Assembly (NCBI GenBank): GCA_036877525.1
Contig: JAZGTH010000008.1
Coordinates: forward strand, 1,826,001 to 1,890,000
Length of the DNA: 64,000 nucleotides
Reading direction: 5' to 3'
DNA from: Chromobotia macracanthus
Taxonomy: Eukaryota; Chordata; Actinopteri; Cypriniformes; Botiidae
How positions within the stretch are numbered: the stretch's first letter is position 1; each line of letters starts with the position of its first letter. The notes under the pieces are model-generated. The model searched no databases, was not told where the DNA came from, and worked only from the letters and a program-made list of their open reading frames with translations. Position numbers and translations under genes: made by a program. Shown here one piece after another: positions 1-10,959 of the stretch.

Positions 1-1084
1 GGTGTTCTCCAGATATGGAGGCTCTCTGTCAAATTTAAGTACATGATACTTTTTACATTTTAACATTCAAAAAATTACAATGATCACTTAGAAAAGTCAT
101 AGCACACCGCTTTTCAACACGCCCCATGATTTGAGAAATGATTCATGTCCATAGCGCAAACTGTACTAGATCTGGACCAATCTTTAATATAAGATCAATA
201 GGAATATTGATATCAAATGCCACTGACAAATCTTCTGCAAAGTGATATAGTTTATGAATCTAAATGTAGGCAGTTTACAGTTGCTAAGCAGCTTAGCAAA
301 TTAGAGTTGCACATATGAAATTGGAATATGGAATTGAACAAAGGTGCTGTCTCACATTAACTAGTTTACAACATTGAATGGCTTTGGCTCATCCAAATAG
401 AATTTAAAGTCAAAACTATTAATTTCAGTGAAAATTAAATGTATACGATAAATAATCGACTTGAAATTTCAACACTTCATTTGAGCAAACAGAACTCTGA
501 ATAAAAGCATCTGTGGGGAAATTCTCACCAACCCGTTCCTCTACCCTGACTGTCAAAATGTTCTGTATTGCATGGTAGAAGGATACTCTCAGACAGAACT
601 AGGAGGACAAAATACAAAAATATTGTCACTTTTTGCTTTTGGAACTGTACAATGTATTCAAGAAGATTCTATCTAAATGAGGCTGAAGCCACATTAAGGG
701 TTTTTGTGTGATTAATCTGAGAAGGAATGGCAGATAGTGTAAGCACTTTCAAAACATTACAGAATTTGCATTTCTGACATGGATCTCTCTGGTAGAACTA
801 TATTTTCTGCAATCAATTTATTTTCGGTGCTAGAATGAAGGTTAAATTAGTAACAGTGTGGAAAACAAGGAATGGCTTTTATGAGTTTTCAGGTATTTTT
901 TTATTGTATCTAATTTGTGTATGTACACTGAAAAAAACTTTGCACATTTATACCAGTCAGGATTTTAAATTTTAGGTTGAACTTACTTAGCGTATATTAC
1001 TTAGCGTATTAGTATAGCGAAGTTGATTAAACTTAAAAATTTAAGGCACTGTATTTTACATACACTTTTTGTGTATGTATTTTA
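1..1084. other. Unassigned AT-rich sequence
   Basis: No open frame with recognisable similarity, no splice-bounded exon and no clear repeat structure was seen. Base composition is AT-rich with many short A and T runs, as in the other intergenic parts of this window. Confidence 0.5.
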
Positions 1085-1446
1085 CTTTTGTTTGTTGTGT
1101 GTATTTTATGGTACTATTGCAAATCCCTTTTACATGTTCCATAAGATGTTATCTTTTATAATGCCATTTCCATGTAAGCTGTAATGGCATATGTTGCTTA
1201 ATGATTTTGTAGTTATATTGGTTTAGTCAACCCTTTATTCATAAATGTACTATAAACCTTGTATGCCTAATTAGTTTTATTAATATACATCTCACACATA
1301 TTATTTGCAATAATACCATGTATTCCGTGTTGAACATGTCTGACATTGTTCTGTGTTTTATTTTTATTATTTTTAATTATATGTAAAGCTGCTTTGAAGC
1401 AATGTAACATTGTAAAAAGCACTACATAAATAAAATTGAATTGAAA
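1085..1446 (+). mobile_element. LINE 3'-end fragment (L2/CR1-group, family 1)
   Basis: This is a 5'-truncated copy of the untranslated 3' end of a non-LTR retrotransposon. It aligns by eye over its whole length with 33660-33990, sharing blocks such as TGATTTTGTAGTT, ATATACATCTCACA and GAACATGTCTGACATT, and both end in ATAAATAAAATT followed by a GAATTGAA-like short repeat. Short 3' tandem tails instead of poly(A) are usual for the L2/CR1 group. The better preserved copy at 32.6-34.0 kb still carries coding sequence upstream of this tail, which gives the strand. No coding capacity is left here. Confidence 0.75.
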
Positions 1447-1811
1447 AAATGAGAGCTTGCATTGGCTGATGTCCTGCTGTATCATACCAGACAATGATGC
1501 AGTGAATTAAAATGATCTGAATACACATTGGTCTGGCGGGTATGTAACATCAATAGTTAGTGGCTTTTTCTAACCACGTATGTATTTTTACAGCATGTAG
1601 TAAAGAACATAATGTCTTTACTTGCATTCCTACCATTGCATATTGCTTTGGTCAATCAGGACTTCCTGTGCACAAGTTCCTTTTATTACTCACTAGGGGC
1701 ACATGCTCTGTTCTTATAATAGAGACAATTAAGTAGCAGTTAATATAAAATTGTTTTAAGTTCAATTTTTTGTCCCAAGAAAAGAACTCTCATTCCCTTT
1801 CAGTTAATCAC
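1447..1811. other. Unassigned spacer between two LINE remnants
   Basis: Nothing recognisable was seen: no open frame, no inverted ends and no RNA gene. Confidence 0.4.
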
Positions 1812-3262
1812 ATTTACATTTAGTCATTTAGAAGACGCTTTAATCCAAAGCGACTTACAAAGGACAAGAGCATTGAACATTTTGCCTTGCAAGCCGACAA
1901 GTCAAGTCGGTGCGCACAAAAAACCTACAAAGCTACATTTACAAGCGGACATTGTGTTCTGCTACTAGAGACAAGTAGATTTTTTTATGTGGATAGGATA
2001 GAGCATTAGGGATTAGTTAGGTGTCTGTGAAACAGGTGTGTTTTGAGCTGTTTTTTAAAGGTTGTGATGGTCTCAGCGGATCAGGTGGAGGCTGGGAGTT
2101 CATTCCACCACAAAGGAACAGAATAGGTGATAGTTCTATAGATTGATTTGGTGCCTCGTTGTGGGGGAACAATCAGACATAGCTGGCGGGAGGGGACATA
2201 TGTCAGGAGGAGTGAGATGAGGTAGGAGGGAGAGGTTCCGTTTAAAGAGATTTAAATTTGATGCGGGGTCAAACAGGTAGCCAGTGGAGTAAGGTCAGGA
2301 GGGGTGTGACATGAGCTGTTTTTGGTTGATTGAAGACCAGACGTGCTGCAGTATTTGCATCATTTGAAGGGGTTTGGTAGCATTGGCTGCCAGAAGGGCA
2401 TTGCAGTAGTACAGTCTTGATATTACTTATATTAAGTGTATGGACTAGGAGCTGTGTTGCATGCTCGGACAGGAAGGGTCTGATTTTCCTGATGTTGTGA
2501 AGCACATACCTGCATGGCCGAGAGATTGTTACGTGTGGAGTGAATTTCAGCTGGTCATCAAACACCACCCCAAAGTTTCTAATGGACTGAGTGGGTGTAA
2601 GAGAGGATGATCCAAGTTCAACTGTAAAGTTGTGTTCTAATGATGGGTTGGCCAGTCGAATGATGTTTTTTTGAGCAGTGGGGTTATCTGAGCCTGCTTG
2701 AACAATGTGGGAACGTTTCCTGTAGAGACATGTTTAGAATGTGTGTGAGTTCAGTCAAGAGTGATGCTTGTAGTAGATGTGAGGGGATAGGGTCAATGGG
2801 GCAGGTGGTAGGATGGTTAGAGAGGATGATTTTGGAGACGTTGGTTTCAGAGAGAGGAGAGAAAGAGGAGAGTGTTGGATGGTATGGAGGGAAATGGGGG
2901 TTAGGGGTGTGTGGTGCAGAGAATTGGTTGCTGATAGTAGCTACTTTGTCTGTGAAAAAAATTGGCATTGGTAATCAGAGATGTAGTGGGGGGAGGTGGG
3001 GGTTGACTAAGAAGAGATGAGAAAGTTGAGCATAGCTGACGGCTGTTAGAGGTGTTGCTGATCCTATTTTGAAAGGAGGCAGCTTTGGCAGTGGAGATGT
3101 TTTTGGAAAAGGAAGAGAGGAGAGATTGATACTTGTTGAGGTCTGCAGGGTCTTTTGACTTGCGCCATTTTCTGGCGCTGATGGAGTTGCAGTGTTTTCC
3201 TTGTTGATCCATGTCTCTGTCAGTGCCAGAGCTGCTTTTAAACTCTCAAGTGCTGAGCCCAC
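1812..3262 (-). mobile_element. Decayed L2-group LINE, RT core deleted (family 2)
   Basis: Read on the minus strand, a chain of broken frames follows the C-terminal half of a fish L2-type ORF2. Near 2975-3262 comes a block with ALESLKAALALTETWINKEN. Near 2684-2968 comes FFTDKVATISNQF and then the proline-rich LSNHPTTCPIDPIPSHLL, which precedes the reverse-transcriptase core in this group. Near 2269-2568 come FDDQLKFTPH, NIRKIRPFLSEHATQLL and LHWLPV, which belong after the core. The palm segment with the catalytic FADD is missing, so about 2640-2690 marks an internal deletion. Frames shift at several points and stops are present. The 3' end (1812-1865) carries the AGACGCTTTAATCCAAAGCG block common at the 3' ends of fish LINEs. 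It is inactive. Confidence 0.8.
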
Positions 3263-3499
3263 CTACTCAATTAACAGGTTCAAAGCTCAAAAAGGTCTGA
3301 AGGTGTTAACTGAAATTATACCCAGATGACAACACACTAACAGCAAATTTACAGAGCTTACCTTAGGAAGTGCAGAGTAGTTCCAACTTCCCTCTAGCAA
3401 ACAGCTACAAGTCCAGCACCAAATAAACATAGCAAGTATACCACTGCTAGCTCACACAGACAAAATGCTTCTTACGTTCAACGTTAGAGCATGATGTTA

Positions 3500-4800
3500 G
3501 AGCATGACTATCTTGACACTGCGGTCACAGCTCTCTCTTTTCTTGGGAGATCAAGACCCCTCTGCTGCTACCCATTCTGTTGCTCTGGCTACATGCCTGA
3601 AGGCAACAGATTTGGTTAGCACTTTGGGAGATCTCAGAGTGATGGTGGAGACTCTCCTGCCGGGTCAGTCCCCGCGGACCTCCCAGTCCTCTGCAGTGTT
3701 GGGATCAGAGCTGCTGGGTGACAGCGCCATTCCCCCGAGTGACCCGCTGTAAGTCGTAAGTTGTGGAAGGCACCTTTTTCTGCCTGAAGCTGTTTTCCCT
3801 CCTTCACTCTCACTGCCCTCGATGGGGGGGCTGCCAAGGGATGTGTGCAATTATGATGCACCTGTGCCCATAAAATGCTGCCACCTGGAGGAGTCGCCCA
3901 CGTCTCTTGTTCAAGACCTGTAAGACTGTGGCAGCTCTTGCTGCCAAAGCTTACAGCACACTGGACAGGCGGCCTCCACCCTGCATGCCATGGCCATCCT
4001 GCAGGTTCACCAGGCCGAGGCACTTAAGCAGCTCCACGAGGGTGGTTCTAAACTGAGGTGATGCAGGAGCTGCGCATGGTGACTGACCTTACCCTCTGGG
4101 TGACAACAATCACAGCGCAGGCCCTTGGATGCATCGCTGCGTTCACAGGATGCACTGCTCTCTCACGTGCCTCCCACCTCCCTGTGCCTCCTGCCTCCCT
4201 GTGCCATGCAGCTTGCCCTGGCACCACTCCAGGCACATCTGTTGCAGACTCGGCTATGCGATTCAGGTTCAGGCATCCTTTCTACCCCAGTGGTAGACAG
4301 TGACGTCTCTGTCCTGCAATCTTCAGCCCTTGGTTGGACATTGATGCGAGTGTTGCCTCCTCTTGAGCATTGGTGCAGCAGCCCTCTAGCAGAAAGTCAC
4401 AGAGATGCGGGCTGGGCAACACCTAACACCCTTGCGAGGTTTAACGATCTCAGGGTGGAGCCCGTAACCTCCCAAGTGTTGGGGCTCACTACGTAGTGGG
4501 CAAGAGGACATGCTTGGTGTCTTTGCTTGCATTGCCTCCCCCCTGGGATGGGAAATAGGTATTTATACTCCTTCACAGCGGTTTCCCACTGGTGAACCCT
4601 GCGTTGCGATTCCTCCAGCACCCGTCGGTGACTCAGCCCTTGTACTGGGCTAGGTGCCCCATATGTAGAGATTCCCCATTGGTAATCCCATGTGTGTATT
4701 CTCCATGATAACATGGTTTCCCTGTCAGTGAACCCGTGTCTTTCCCTTGGCGCTTACTGGTGCCAGTCTCTGTTGACAGAAGTGCCATCCCAGTGAGTAG
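3500..4800 (+). mobile_element. DIRS-like tyrosine-recombinase retrotransposon remnant (gag and terminal region)
   Basis: The stretch is GC-richer than its surroundings. A plus-strand frame near 3956-4056 reads TGQAASTLHAMAILQVHQAE and then ALKQLHEGG, the capsid segment I know from DIRS-type gag proteins of fish. After a frameshift at about 4057, MQELRMVTDLTLW continues the same gag (usual form: ELRAATDLALRAT). From about 4440 to 4800 the sequence has the GC-balanced pattern of the DIRS terminal repeat region, including GGGCTCACTACGTAGTGGGC and phrases repeated with variation around GTTTCCC and TGGTGAACCC. Reverse transcriptase, RNase H, methyltransferase-like and tyrosine recombinase domains are absent. 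I infer a deleted, non-autonomous DIRS copy. The family call rests on memory of DIRS gag. Confidence 0.65.
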
Positions 4801-5785
4801 GACCTGCAAATAGACCTTTCTTATAGGTAGTACTGCCTTGTCAGTCTATACCTCATCTCCACACATTACCTCCTTTTAGTATGGTGTGGTCTCTATATTT
4901 TTTATAATATACGCAAAATGCTTTGCTCAAAAGAAGAGCTCAGGTTTATCTGCATTTCCTGCTTTTTCCTGACAGAATCACATTTGGAGAATTTGAAACC
5001 ACATCAAAGTGTCTTGAGTTCTGGCTCATGGAGTCGTTAATGCATTACCCATCTGTAAGTTCCTGGTAATCTTCATGCAGAAGCTGTGACTCCTCTTAAC
5101 TTTCCCTCTGGCTCTTTTTATAATTTTCTTTCAATTAAAATCAGTTGCCGAACACAAGTGCAGAACCTTCTGGAATATGCTTGGTGAGATAAAGGGCAGA
5201 TGTAATTGTAATTCTGCATTGTACGTGTAATTAAAGACTGTCATCTAATACAAAAATGAGATTTCTGAATTTTCTCTTGAAAAATTACACTTAAGACTGG
5301 GAATAGAATGAGTCATATCAGCTATCAACAAAAGTATCATTTGGTTACTTTTATGGTGCTTTTATGGTGCTTATGTGGCAGTTGTTATCCACCCAATGTT
5401 GGAAGGTCATACAATGCCACAGGTTCTAGGGAAGCATATCTGAGCCAGCCAAGCTATTTCTGAGAAGTTTGAGACTTTTGACAAAACTCTGTCAAGCAGC
5501 CTCAAATTCAAAAACTTGTATTCATTGTCTACAAACAAAAGCTTGCCAAAACATCACCATAGGTCTTGGGGAATTGCTGCAAATGTTTATTTGTTTGTTG
5601 TTTATTTTAAATGTGAGTTTAGCTAAAGGAAAACATATGTAGTTTATCAGTCTCTGTAGTGATTGTACCAAAATTGTTTTGTATCACAAAAAATGGTGTT
5701 AACCAGTGCAACAAAAAGCTATAGTTCAGGAATTCAGGAATTAATTGAGGCCTCTCCTCTCTGATCTGGCTTCCATCAAAGCCGT
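4801..5785. other. Unassigned sequence
   Basis: No recognisable coding frame, RNA gene or repeat boundary. A short direct duplication (TTTTATGGTGC twice) is seen near 5349-5371. Confidence 0.4.
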
Positions 5786-5938
5786 GTAAAGGCAAACCTG
5801 TAAGCATGGCTAAAGAACACGTAACGCAGGAAGGAGACCAGAAGGAGACAAGTGGCCTTTACTTTTGAATGAATGTCAATGGAGAAACTTCACTACGCTG
5901 CATAAACTAGTTTTATGAGGAAAGAATGTATGGTTTAC

Positions 5939-5943
5939 ATTAA
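5939..5943. repeat. Target-site duplication ATTAA, left
   Basis: ATTAA directly precedes the LTR that starts TGTCAGG. The same five bases recur at 6811-6815 after the LTR end TTGACA, so the insertion boundaries are exact. Confidence 0.85.
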
Positions 5944-6810
5944 TGTCAGGAACATCTCCACAGCCATCCGCTCTGCCAACCACGCCTACCCACTCCCGGT
6001 CACCCGATTTCTAATCACCCTCACTTGTCTCCACTAATCACCCACACTATACATACCTGTCACTCCTCATTACCTCGTCCGGTCTATTCGATAGCTACAT
6101 GGACTTACCTGTTCCTCTTACTTTGCTTGCTTACCTGGATTCCTCTCCAGCAATCTCCTTGTTGTGGATTATCGTCTATGTTCTCTGGAGTTCCCGGACC
6201 TATTATATAGAGAAAAAACTCTGAACACTCAGAAGCTAAGTAGCTGTTTAGCTAATCTGCTCTCAGCTAACTAACCTGTTCGTAAGCATTGTTTGATGTT
6301 TACCGTTGTTACGGAGGAGGTCCCTGCTCCTCCACCTCCGTGCCACAAGAGGGAACCGTCTCCAATGTATTGACTTTGTATTCAAACTACATTTGCCATA
6401 ATGCCCTATAATTGGGATTAATTACTTCCTGTCACACCTGACTCTCATTTAGCACAATATATAAACCCCAGCCTTTCATGCACTCTTTGTGCAGTGTTGT
6501 TTTGCCCCGGCAACATTACTGAGTGGTTTTCCCTTGCATTTTTGAATTACTTGTTTTTTTGTCTTTGGATTGTTTGCTGCCTGCCACAACCCTTGCCTGT
6601 TTAACTTTTTGCCTCTGATAGCCCTGTTTGCTGTTTATCGCTGCCTGTCTTTACACTAATAAAAACTGCAAATGGAGTCTCACTCGTCATTACAACCATT
6701 ATGTTTACTCTGAATTGATTGTTGACGTTTTACTGTTGTTTACTGTCTGTTGTTGAGTAAACCAGCAGTATTGTTAAACACCTTTTGTCTCCCTTGTGTA
6801 TATGTTGACA
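5944..6810 (+). mobile_element. Solo LTR, Gypsy family A (interrupted)
   Basis: The LTR begins TGTCAGGAAC and ends GTTGACA, so it has TG...CA termini, and it is flanked by a perfect ATTAA duplication. It is the same family as the LTRs of the minus-strand Gypsy element at 59.46-63.59 kb: AACTCTGAACA, AAGCTAAGTAGCT, CTAATCTGCTC and TTTACTCTGAAT occur in both in the same order. There is no internal region, so it is a solo LTR left by recombination between two LTRs. A second LTR of an unrelated family sits inside it (6307-6694). Without that insertion it is about 475 bp. Confidence 0.85.
6307..6694 (+). mobile_element. Solo LTR, family B (nested inside LTR A)
   Basis: It is a 388-bp LTR with TGTTACGG at the start and CATTACA at the end. 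The flanking pentamers are ACCGT (6302-6306) and ACCAT (6695-6699), a target duplication with one later substitution. A TATA-like ATATATAAACC lies at about 6459 and an AATAAA-type signal in CTAATAAAAACTG at about 6657, in the plus orientation. It resembles the solo LTR at 10401-10865: both share the TGTTACG start, GGTCYCTGCTCC, CCACCAGAGGG-like and GATTGTTTGCTGCCTGCC blocks, and the CTCATTACA-like end. Confidence 0.85.
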
Positions 6811-7604
6811 ATTAAACAGGTTTTACCATGATTAAGATGCTATTTCATAAGAGAAGGCAGATTAGGGAATGTTTGACAAGTAAGACTCATTTTATGGCAT
6901 GACTACCAGTAAATGTGTAACATTACTATTTATTAATAAATACTGTGTAATATTATGTGATAATGCATATTGCCTAAAGTAAATAAGAAATATCAATGTT
7001 TTCTCTTTTCGGATTTCAAATTTCACCAATTAAAATAAGACTTTAATTGTAATGAGTATTATAACTGCCGTGTATGCTTGATGATGATATAACATATTTT
7101 AATTATTAAAGGTTAAAAAAAAATTATGAAGACTTTTATTATTTCATTGGCTTCCAGATTTCAATTAAATTTAATTTAATCAGATCACAATTAAGTTACA
7201 ATCACATTTTTTTAAAACTAAAGTCACTGCTATGTATGCCCAATGAAGCTGTTTTTTTAAATGGGCGGATCTAGTCTAATATATTGTGGCAAGAAACTGC
7301 AACGTAAACTGTAGTTGACTGTCATAAAACTGTGAGTTTTTACTCTGTCACTGACAGAGATTCTACTAATGGGAACAGATAGCAAACTCAGCTAGTCTAC
7401 CACAGAAAAAAGCATAACAGTCAACTTTGTAATCAGTGGTGACCTTCATAAGTTTTACGACAGTCAACTATTTCCTCACAAAAGTATTTTATGCTGTGTA
7501 TTGAGGTTTCTCCATTGACATCCATTAAAAAATAACTCTGGTCTCCTTCTAGTCTCCTTCCTGTGTTACGCATTCTTTACCCGTGATTGCAGGCTTGCCC
7601 TTAA

Positions 7605-8240
7605 GCAGTATTGTTTTTTCTTTGCCACTGATGTCATTGTCATTACTGATTGGCTAATGTTCCTCACATGATTGAAGTTGAGCATTATGCTTTCTTCAAT
7701 GGTAGATTAGGCAGGTATGCTATATTCTCCATATTAATAGATTAATAGATATAGATATAGACATCCACTGTTTTCATATTTGTGATATTAGTCTCTGTCA
7801 GTTGTGTGTAACCACGAAACCCTGGAAACAAAACACTCCAGCTGCAGACAAACACTGTACTGAAGGCAGACCAAAGCGATGTCTCTTTGAAATGAAACAC
7901 TTTTACACATGTGAGGCAGATCCTTACACCTCCAAAAGATGCTTTGAAACCCAAATCAGGTGATTTAGAATGTAACTGCTTTAATATCATTTGAGGGGGA
8001 TCTCAGACATAAAACCCCAAATTTAACACTCAGAGAATTCTTAAAATTAGGGATGTGCTCGTCCGATAGTACCGGATAGTATTGGAACGGTCTGCTACTG
8101 GCAAAAAATGACAGACTGGAAATCACCAAAACCTAAAAAAATATAAAAGTGACATATTTGTCAGATATGGTAATATACCCAAAATGAGACCTCTTCATTT
8201 AATGCATTACTGATGAGGCACAGACACACACTACAAGTTC
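7605..8240. other. Unassigned sequence
   Basis: No coding or mobile feature could be supported. Confidence 0.4.
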
Positions 8241-8420
8241 TGAACACACACACACACACACACACACTGAGCAGTGGACAGCACTGCTGTGCCATGGGAG
8301 CAATCGGGGTTGGGTACCTTGCTTAAGGGCACTTCAGTTGCTACCTGCCAGTGCTGGAATCAAACCAGTAACCTTATGATTACAAGCCCAGCTCACTAAC
8401 CAGTAGGCCACAACTGCCCC
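8241..8420 (-). mobile_element. tRNA-derived SINE with (TG)n tail
   Basis: Read on the minus strand from 8420, the element starts GGGGCAGTTGTGGCCTACTG, whose TGGCCTACTGGTTA resembles a polymerase III A box. GGTTTGATTCC follows about 45 bases later, one base from the B-box consensus GGTTCGATTCC. A tRNA-unrelated body comes next (ACTGAAGTGCCCTTAAGCAAGG) and then an alternating (TG)n tail that appears on the plus strand as (AC)n at 8244-8267. The order A box, B box, body, simple-repeat tail is that of a tRNA-derived SINE and matches a dispersed fish repeat I recognise. B-box decay suggests it is old. Confidence 0.75.
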
Positions 8421-10395
8421 AATATGAAATGCATTGGCTGGGAAAACCCCGGTCAACTGCTTGGAAGGCTGTTATGCTCACCACAGCCAATCCAATATGA
8501 GTTGAACAACATGTTTTTAAAAGGGATGTGTCATGGACCTGTACAGTAAAGGTGTTCATGGGTCAACTTGGATCCGAAAACCCGAGGTCCAGCCCAAGAC
8601 CTGAGTGGGTTCAAAACTTTGATGAGTGCCTTAGACATGGGTCAGGTTCAGTATTAAGAAAATATGAGTTTATTCTTATTAGATTCATTTGGTTGAAGAT
8701 TGCTGTCAAGATATTATTCATTTTTTGGAGTTTGTATAGTAGCTTTTCTGCAGTCATTGAATTGGACTATTGATATCGCTGTCATTACAACTTTTTAGTT
8801 ATGACGTCAGGTTTAAATTAGTAGTGATGGCATATTTTCTACAGTCCAGCTTATAATTTTCTGACCAACGTGAAAAAAAAGGTTTAAAATACTTTAAATT
8901 AACTGTTAAATAAGATTTAGTAATTTAGCTTTTTATGAACAGTTTTAGCCCTATTTGATCATTGGAATTAAATGTGTGTGCATTTTTTATGTTAAAGGGG
9001 GCCTTTTATGAAGTCTTGATTTTGTTTTTGGGGTACACTAGAATAGATTTTCGTGTTTCATTGTTCAAAGAATGCATTACGCATACAAATGCATACGTTT
9101 TTCAAATATATATTTATGTTAGTGCTGCATGTCTTCACACTCTGTCAAAACAAGCTGTTGAATTCCTGGTTCTATGAAGCCTTGCCTCCTGAGATATGAA
9201 ATGATCTAATGTGTTTTGTAAGAATGACAAGAACACACTATTACAGTGATAGGGTGCAGGGTTTAAATACAAGTGCAGGGCTACAATAAATACCCCATTT
9301 CTTTTTAAAATATTAGAAGCAGCAGGTTTATTAAAATTTTCATGAAAGGTTAATGAAATTTGGACAGTTCTGGAGTCACTCTCCCCTGCAGCTCAACACT
9401 GTGACCAATTCACCAGCACCAGGCAGAAACTCAATCTCTTCTGAGAATGGCCTCTGTGAAAGGAGCCAGTGTGATTGCGGAGGGCTCTGTGGGATGGAGC
9501 TTGAGAGCTCACAGCCCAACAGACAGTGGTGCCAGATGTCTGCCTCTCTGGCCTGGCCTCCCTTTGTGCACAGGGGTGAGTGCCATGTTATGGCAGTTTG
9601 TCTTATTGCCGGGTTCAGATGTGTACTGGTCAATAAGCCAACCTATAGCAGATATGGGGCGATCAGATATTAAAGCACCTCTGTAATTATAGGTTGTAGG
9701 ATTTTGATGTCTCTGTGTGAACTTCCTCCCTGATTCTATAGGGAATATGTTTGATTAATGATAAGCAAGTTGTTTATTTACAAAGACCAATAACACACTC
9801 CTAAAACCAGACTCTCTGAGACCTAGACCAGTACAGACCGACCTAACCCAGATCCTGTAAGTCCTAAACTAAGATCAATGTGTGATCTTGAAAAACATCA
9901 AGACTCTGGTCAGCTCCATCTTGATTAACTTGATCATTGACTCATTATTATAAGTTTAACCCACTTCCATTGGCCTATTCAATCAGATTTATATATATAC
10001 TTTCATCATCCATAAGTATCTGCTTTATTCACAAATGTATACTATAGAATGCACTATGCATGGATAGCTCAAAGCTGAAGATGTTTGAACCTGTCACCTT
10101 AAAATTATTTAATCACTACTCCAGATTTTTTACCATTAGGCCACACCACAATTTTAACACAAGAAGCTTACAGCAGTGTTTTACATTTCAGTTAACATGG
10201 AGGCCAACAAGCTGTGGCCATGTAAAAATAAATTTTTACATTAAGCACAGAATTATTGATCCTCATTGTTTTTATTTATCATTTAAGCATCAGCCACCAC
10301 ACTTCTAAACTAAGAGACTAAGTGGAAATAATTTTCTCTGCTAATATACATTGTCACAAATGCTAAAAAAGATTTTTTTTAACTTTGTTGAGCTC
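8421..10395. other. Unassigned sequence with a GC-richer patch at 9360-9690
   Basis: Most of this is AT-rich without recognisable content. At 8528-8660 a GGTCAACTTGGATCC/AACCCGAGGTCCAGCCC-type block resembles a dispersed fish repeat, but I cannot name it. Positions 9360-9690 are clearly GC-richer and open in several frames (for example 9353-9673 plus and 9376-9633 minus). None of the translations resembles a protein I know, and no clean splice-bounded exon is evident. Confidence 0.4.
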
Positions 10396-10400
10396 AGAAC
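10396..10400. repeat. Target-site duplication AGAAC
   Basis: AGAAC here and again at 10866-10870 exactly brackets the LTR. Confidence 0.9.
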
Positions 10401-10865
10401 TGTTACGAATGAGGTCTCTGCTCCGCCTCCACCACACCACCAGAGGGAGCCCTCACTGGCATACTAACCAGTACAATCTGCACTACTCCCATAGGGCCAC
10501 TTACCTGGGATTGATCACTTCCTGTCAGGTGTTCCCCATTAGCGTGACTATTTAAGCCTCATACAAACTGTTACATTGTGTCTTGTTTTGTCCTGGCATC
10601 AATGCTGAGCATTTACTTCTGTGTTTTGGATTACGTGTTTGACCTGTGGATTGTTTATACCCCTTGATTGTTTGCTGCCTGCCCCGACTTTGGATTACTT
10701 TTGGTTTTGTGATTATATGCTGCCTGCCACGATCTACGCCTTTTTACTGTATTGGCTCCCCTGCTAACCCAGTTTGCTGTTTCTCAACCCTTGCCTGTTC
10801 CGACAATGATTTAATAAAGCTGCAAATGGGTTTTTGAGGGTTGATGTGTTTGACCCCTCATTACA
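10401..10865 (+). mobile_element. Solo LTR, family B relative
   Basis: It is a 465-bp LTR with TGTTACGAAT at the start and CATTACA at the end, between perfect AGAAC duplications. A TATA-like GACTATTTAAGC lies at about 10545 and the polyadenylation signal AATAAAGC at about 10813, both in the plus orientation. Internal CTGCCTGCC blocks recur at about 10674 and 10710. Compared with the 388-bp LTR at 6307-6694 it is longer and diverged but plainly the same lineage. There is no internal retroelement sequence on either side, so it is a solo LTR. The intact duplication suggests a relatively recent insertion. Confidence 0.88.
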
Positions 10866-10959
10866 AGAACATTCCTTTAATAATAATAAACATGACATTT
10901 TTGAAGTAAATGTGAGTGGTGCTTGCTTTGGCAAAACTCTGGGCCGGAATATTTCAACA

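Larger units (their letters stand above)
5790..7600. mobile_element. Palindromic TTAA-flanked DNA element, split by nested LTRs
   Basis: The two ends are imperfect inverted repeats. The left end starts AGGCAAACCTG and continues through GGAAGGAGACCAGAAGGAGAC and AATGTCAATGGAGAAAC. Read in reverse from 7600, the right end gives GGGCAAGCCTG, GGAAGGAGACTAGAAGGAGAC and GATGTCAATGGAGAAAC. The homology runs for about 140 bases on each arm. The right flank is TTAA (7601-7604) and the left flank is GTAA (5786-5789), one change from TTAA. A TTAA target is typical of the piggyBac and Kolobok superfamilies. There is no transposase frame, so it is non-autonomous. The left arm is interrupted at 5943 by an LTR and the element resumes at 6816; without the insertion it is about 940 bp. 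Confidence 0.7.

Noticed and set aside
3504..3752. 82-codon plus-strand frame as a separate host gene
   Set aside because: It sits at the head of the DIRS-like remnant, with gag text following in other frames. It is better explained as element sequence.
6025..6210. Small open frame in the left flank
   Set aside because: Lies wholly within a solo LTR, with no coding role expected.
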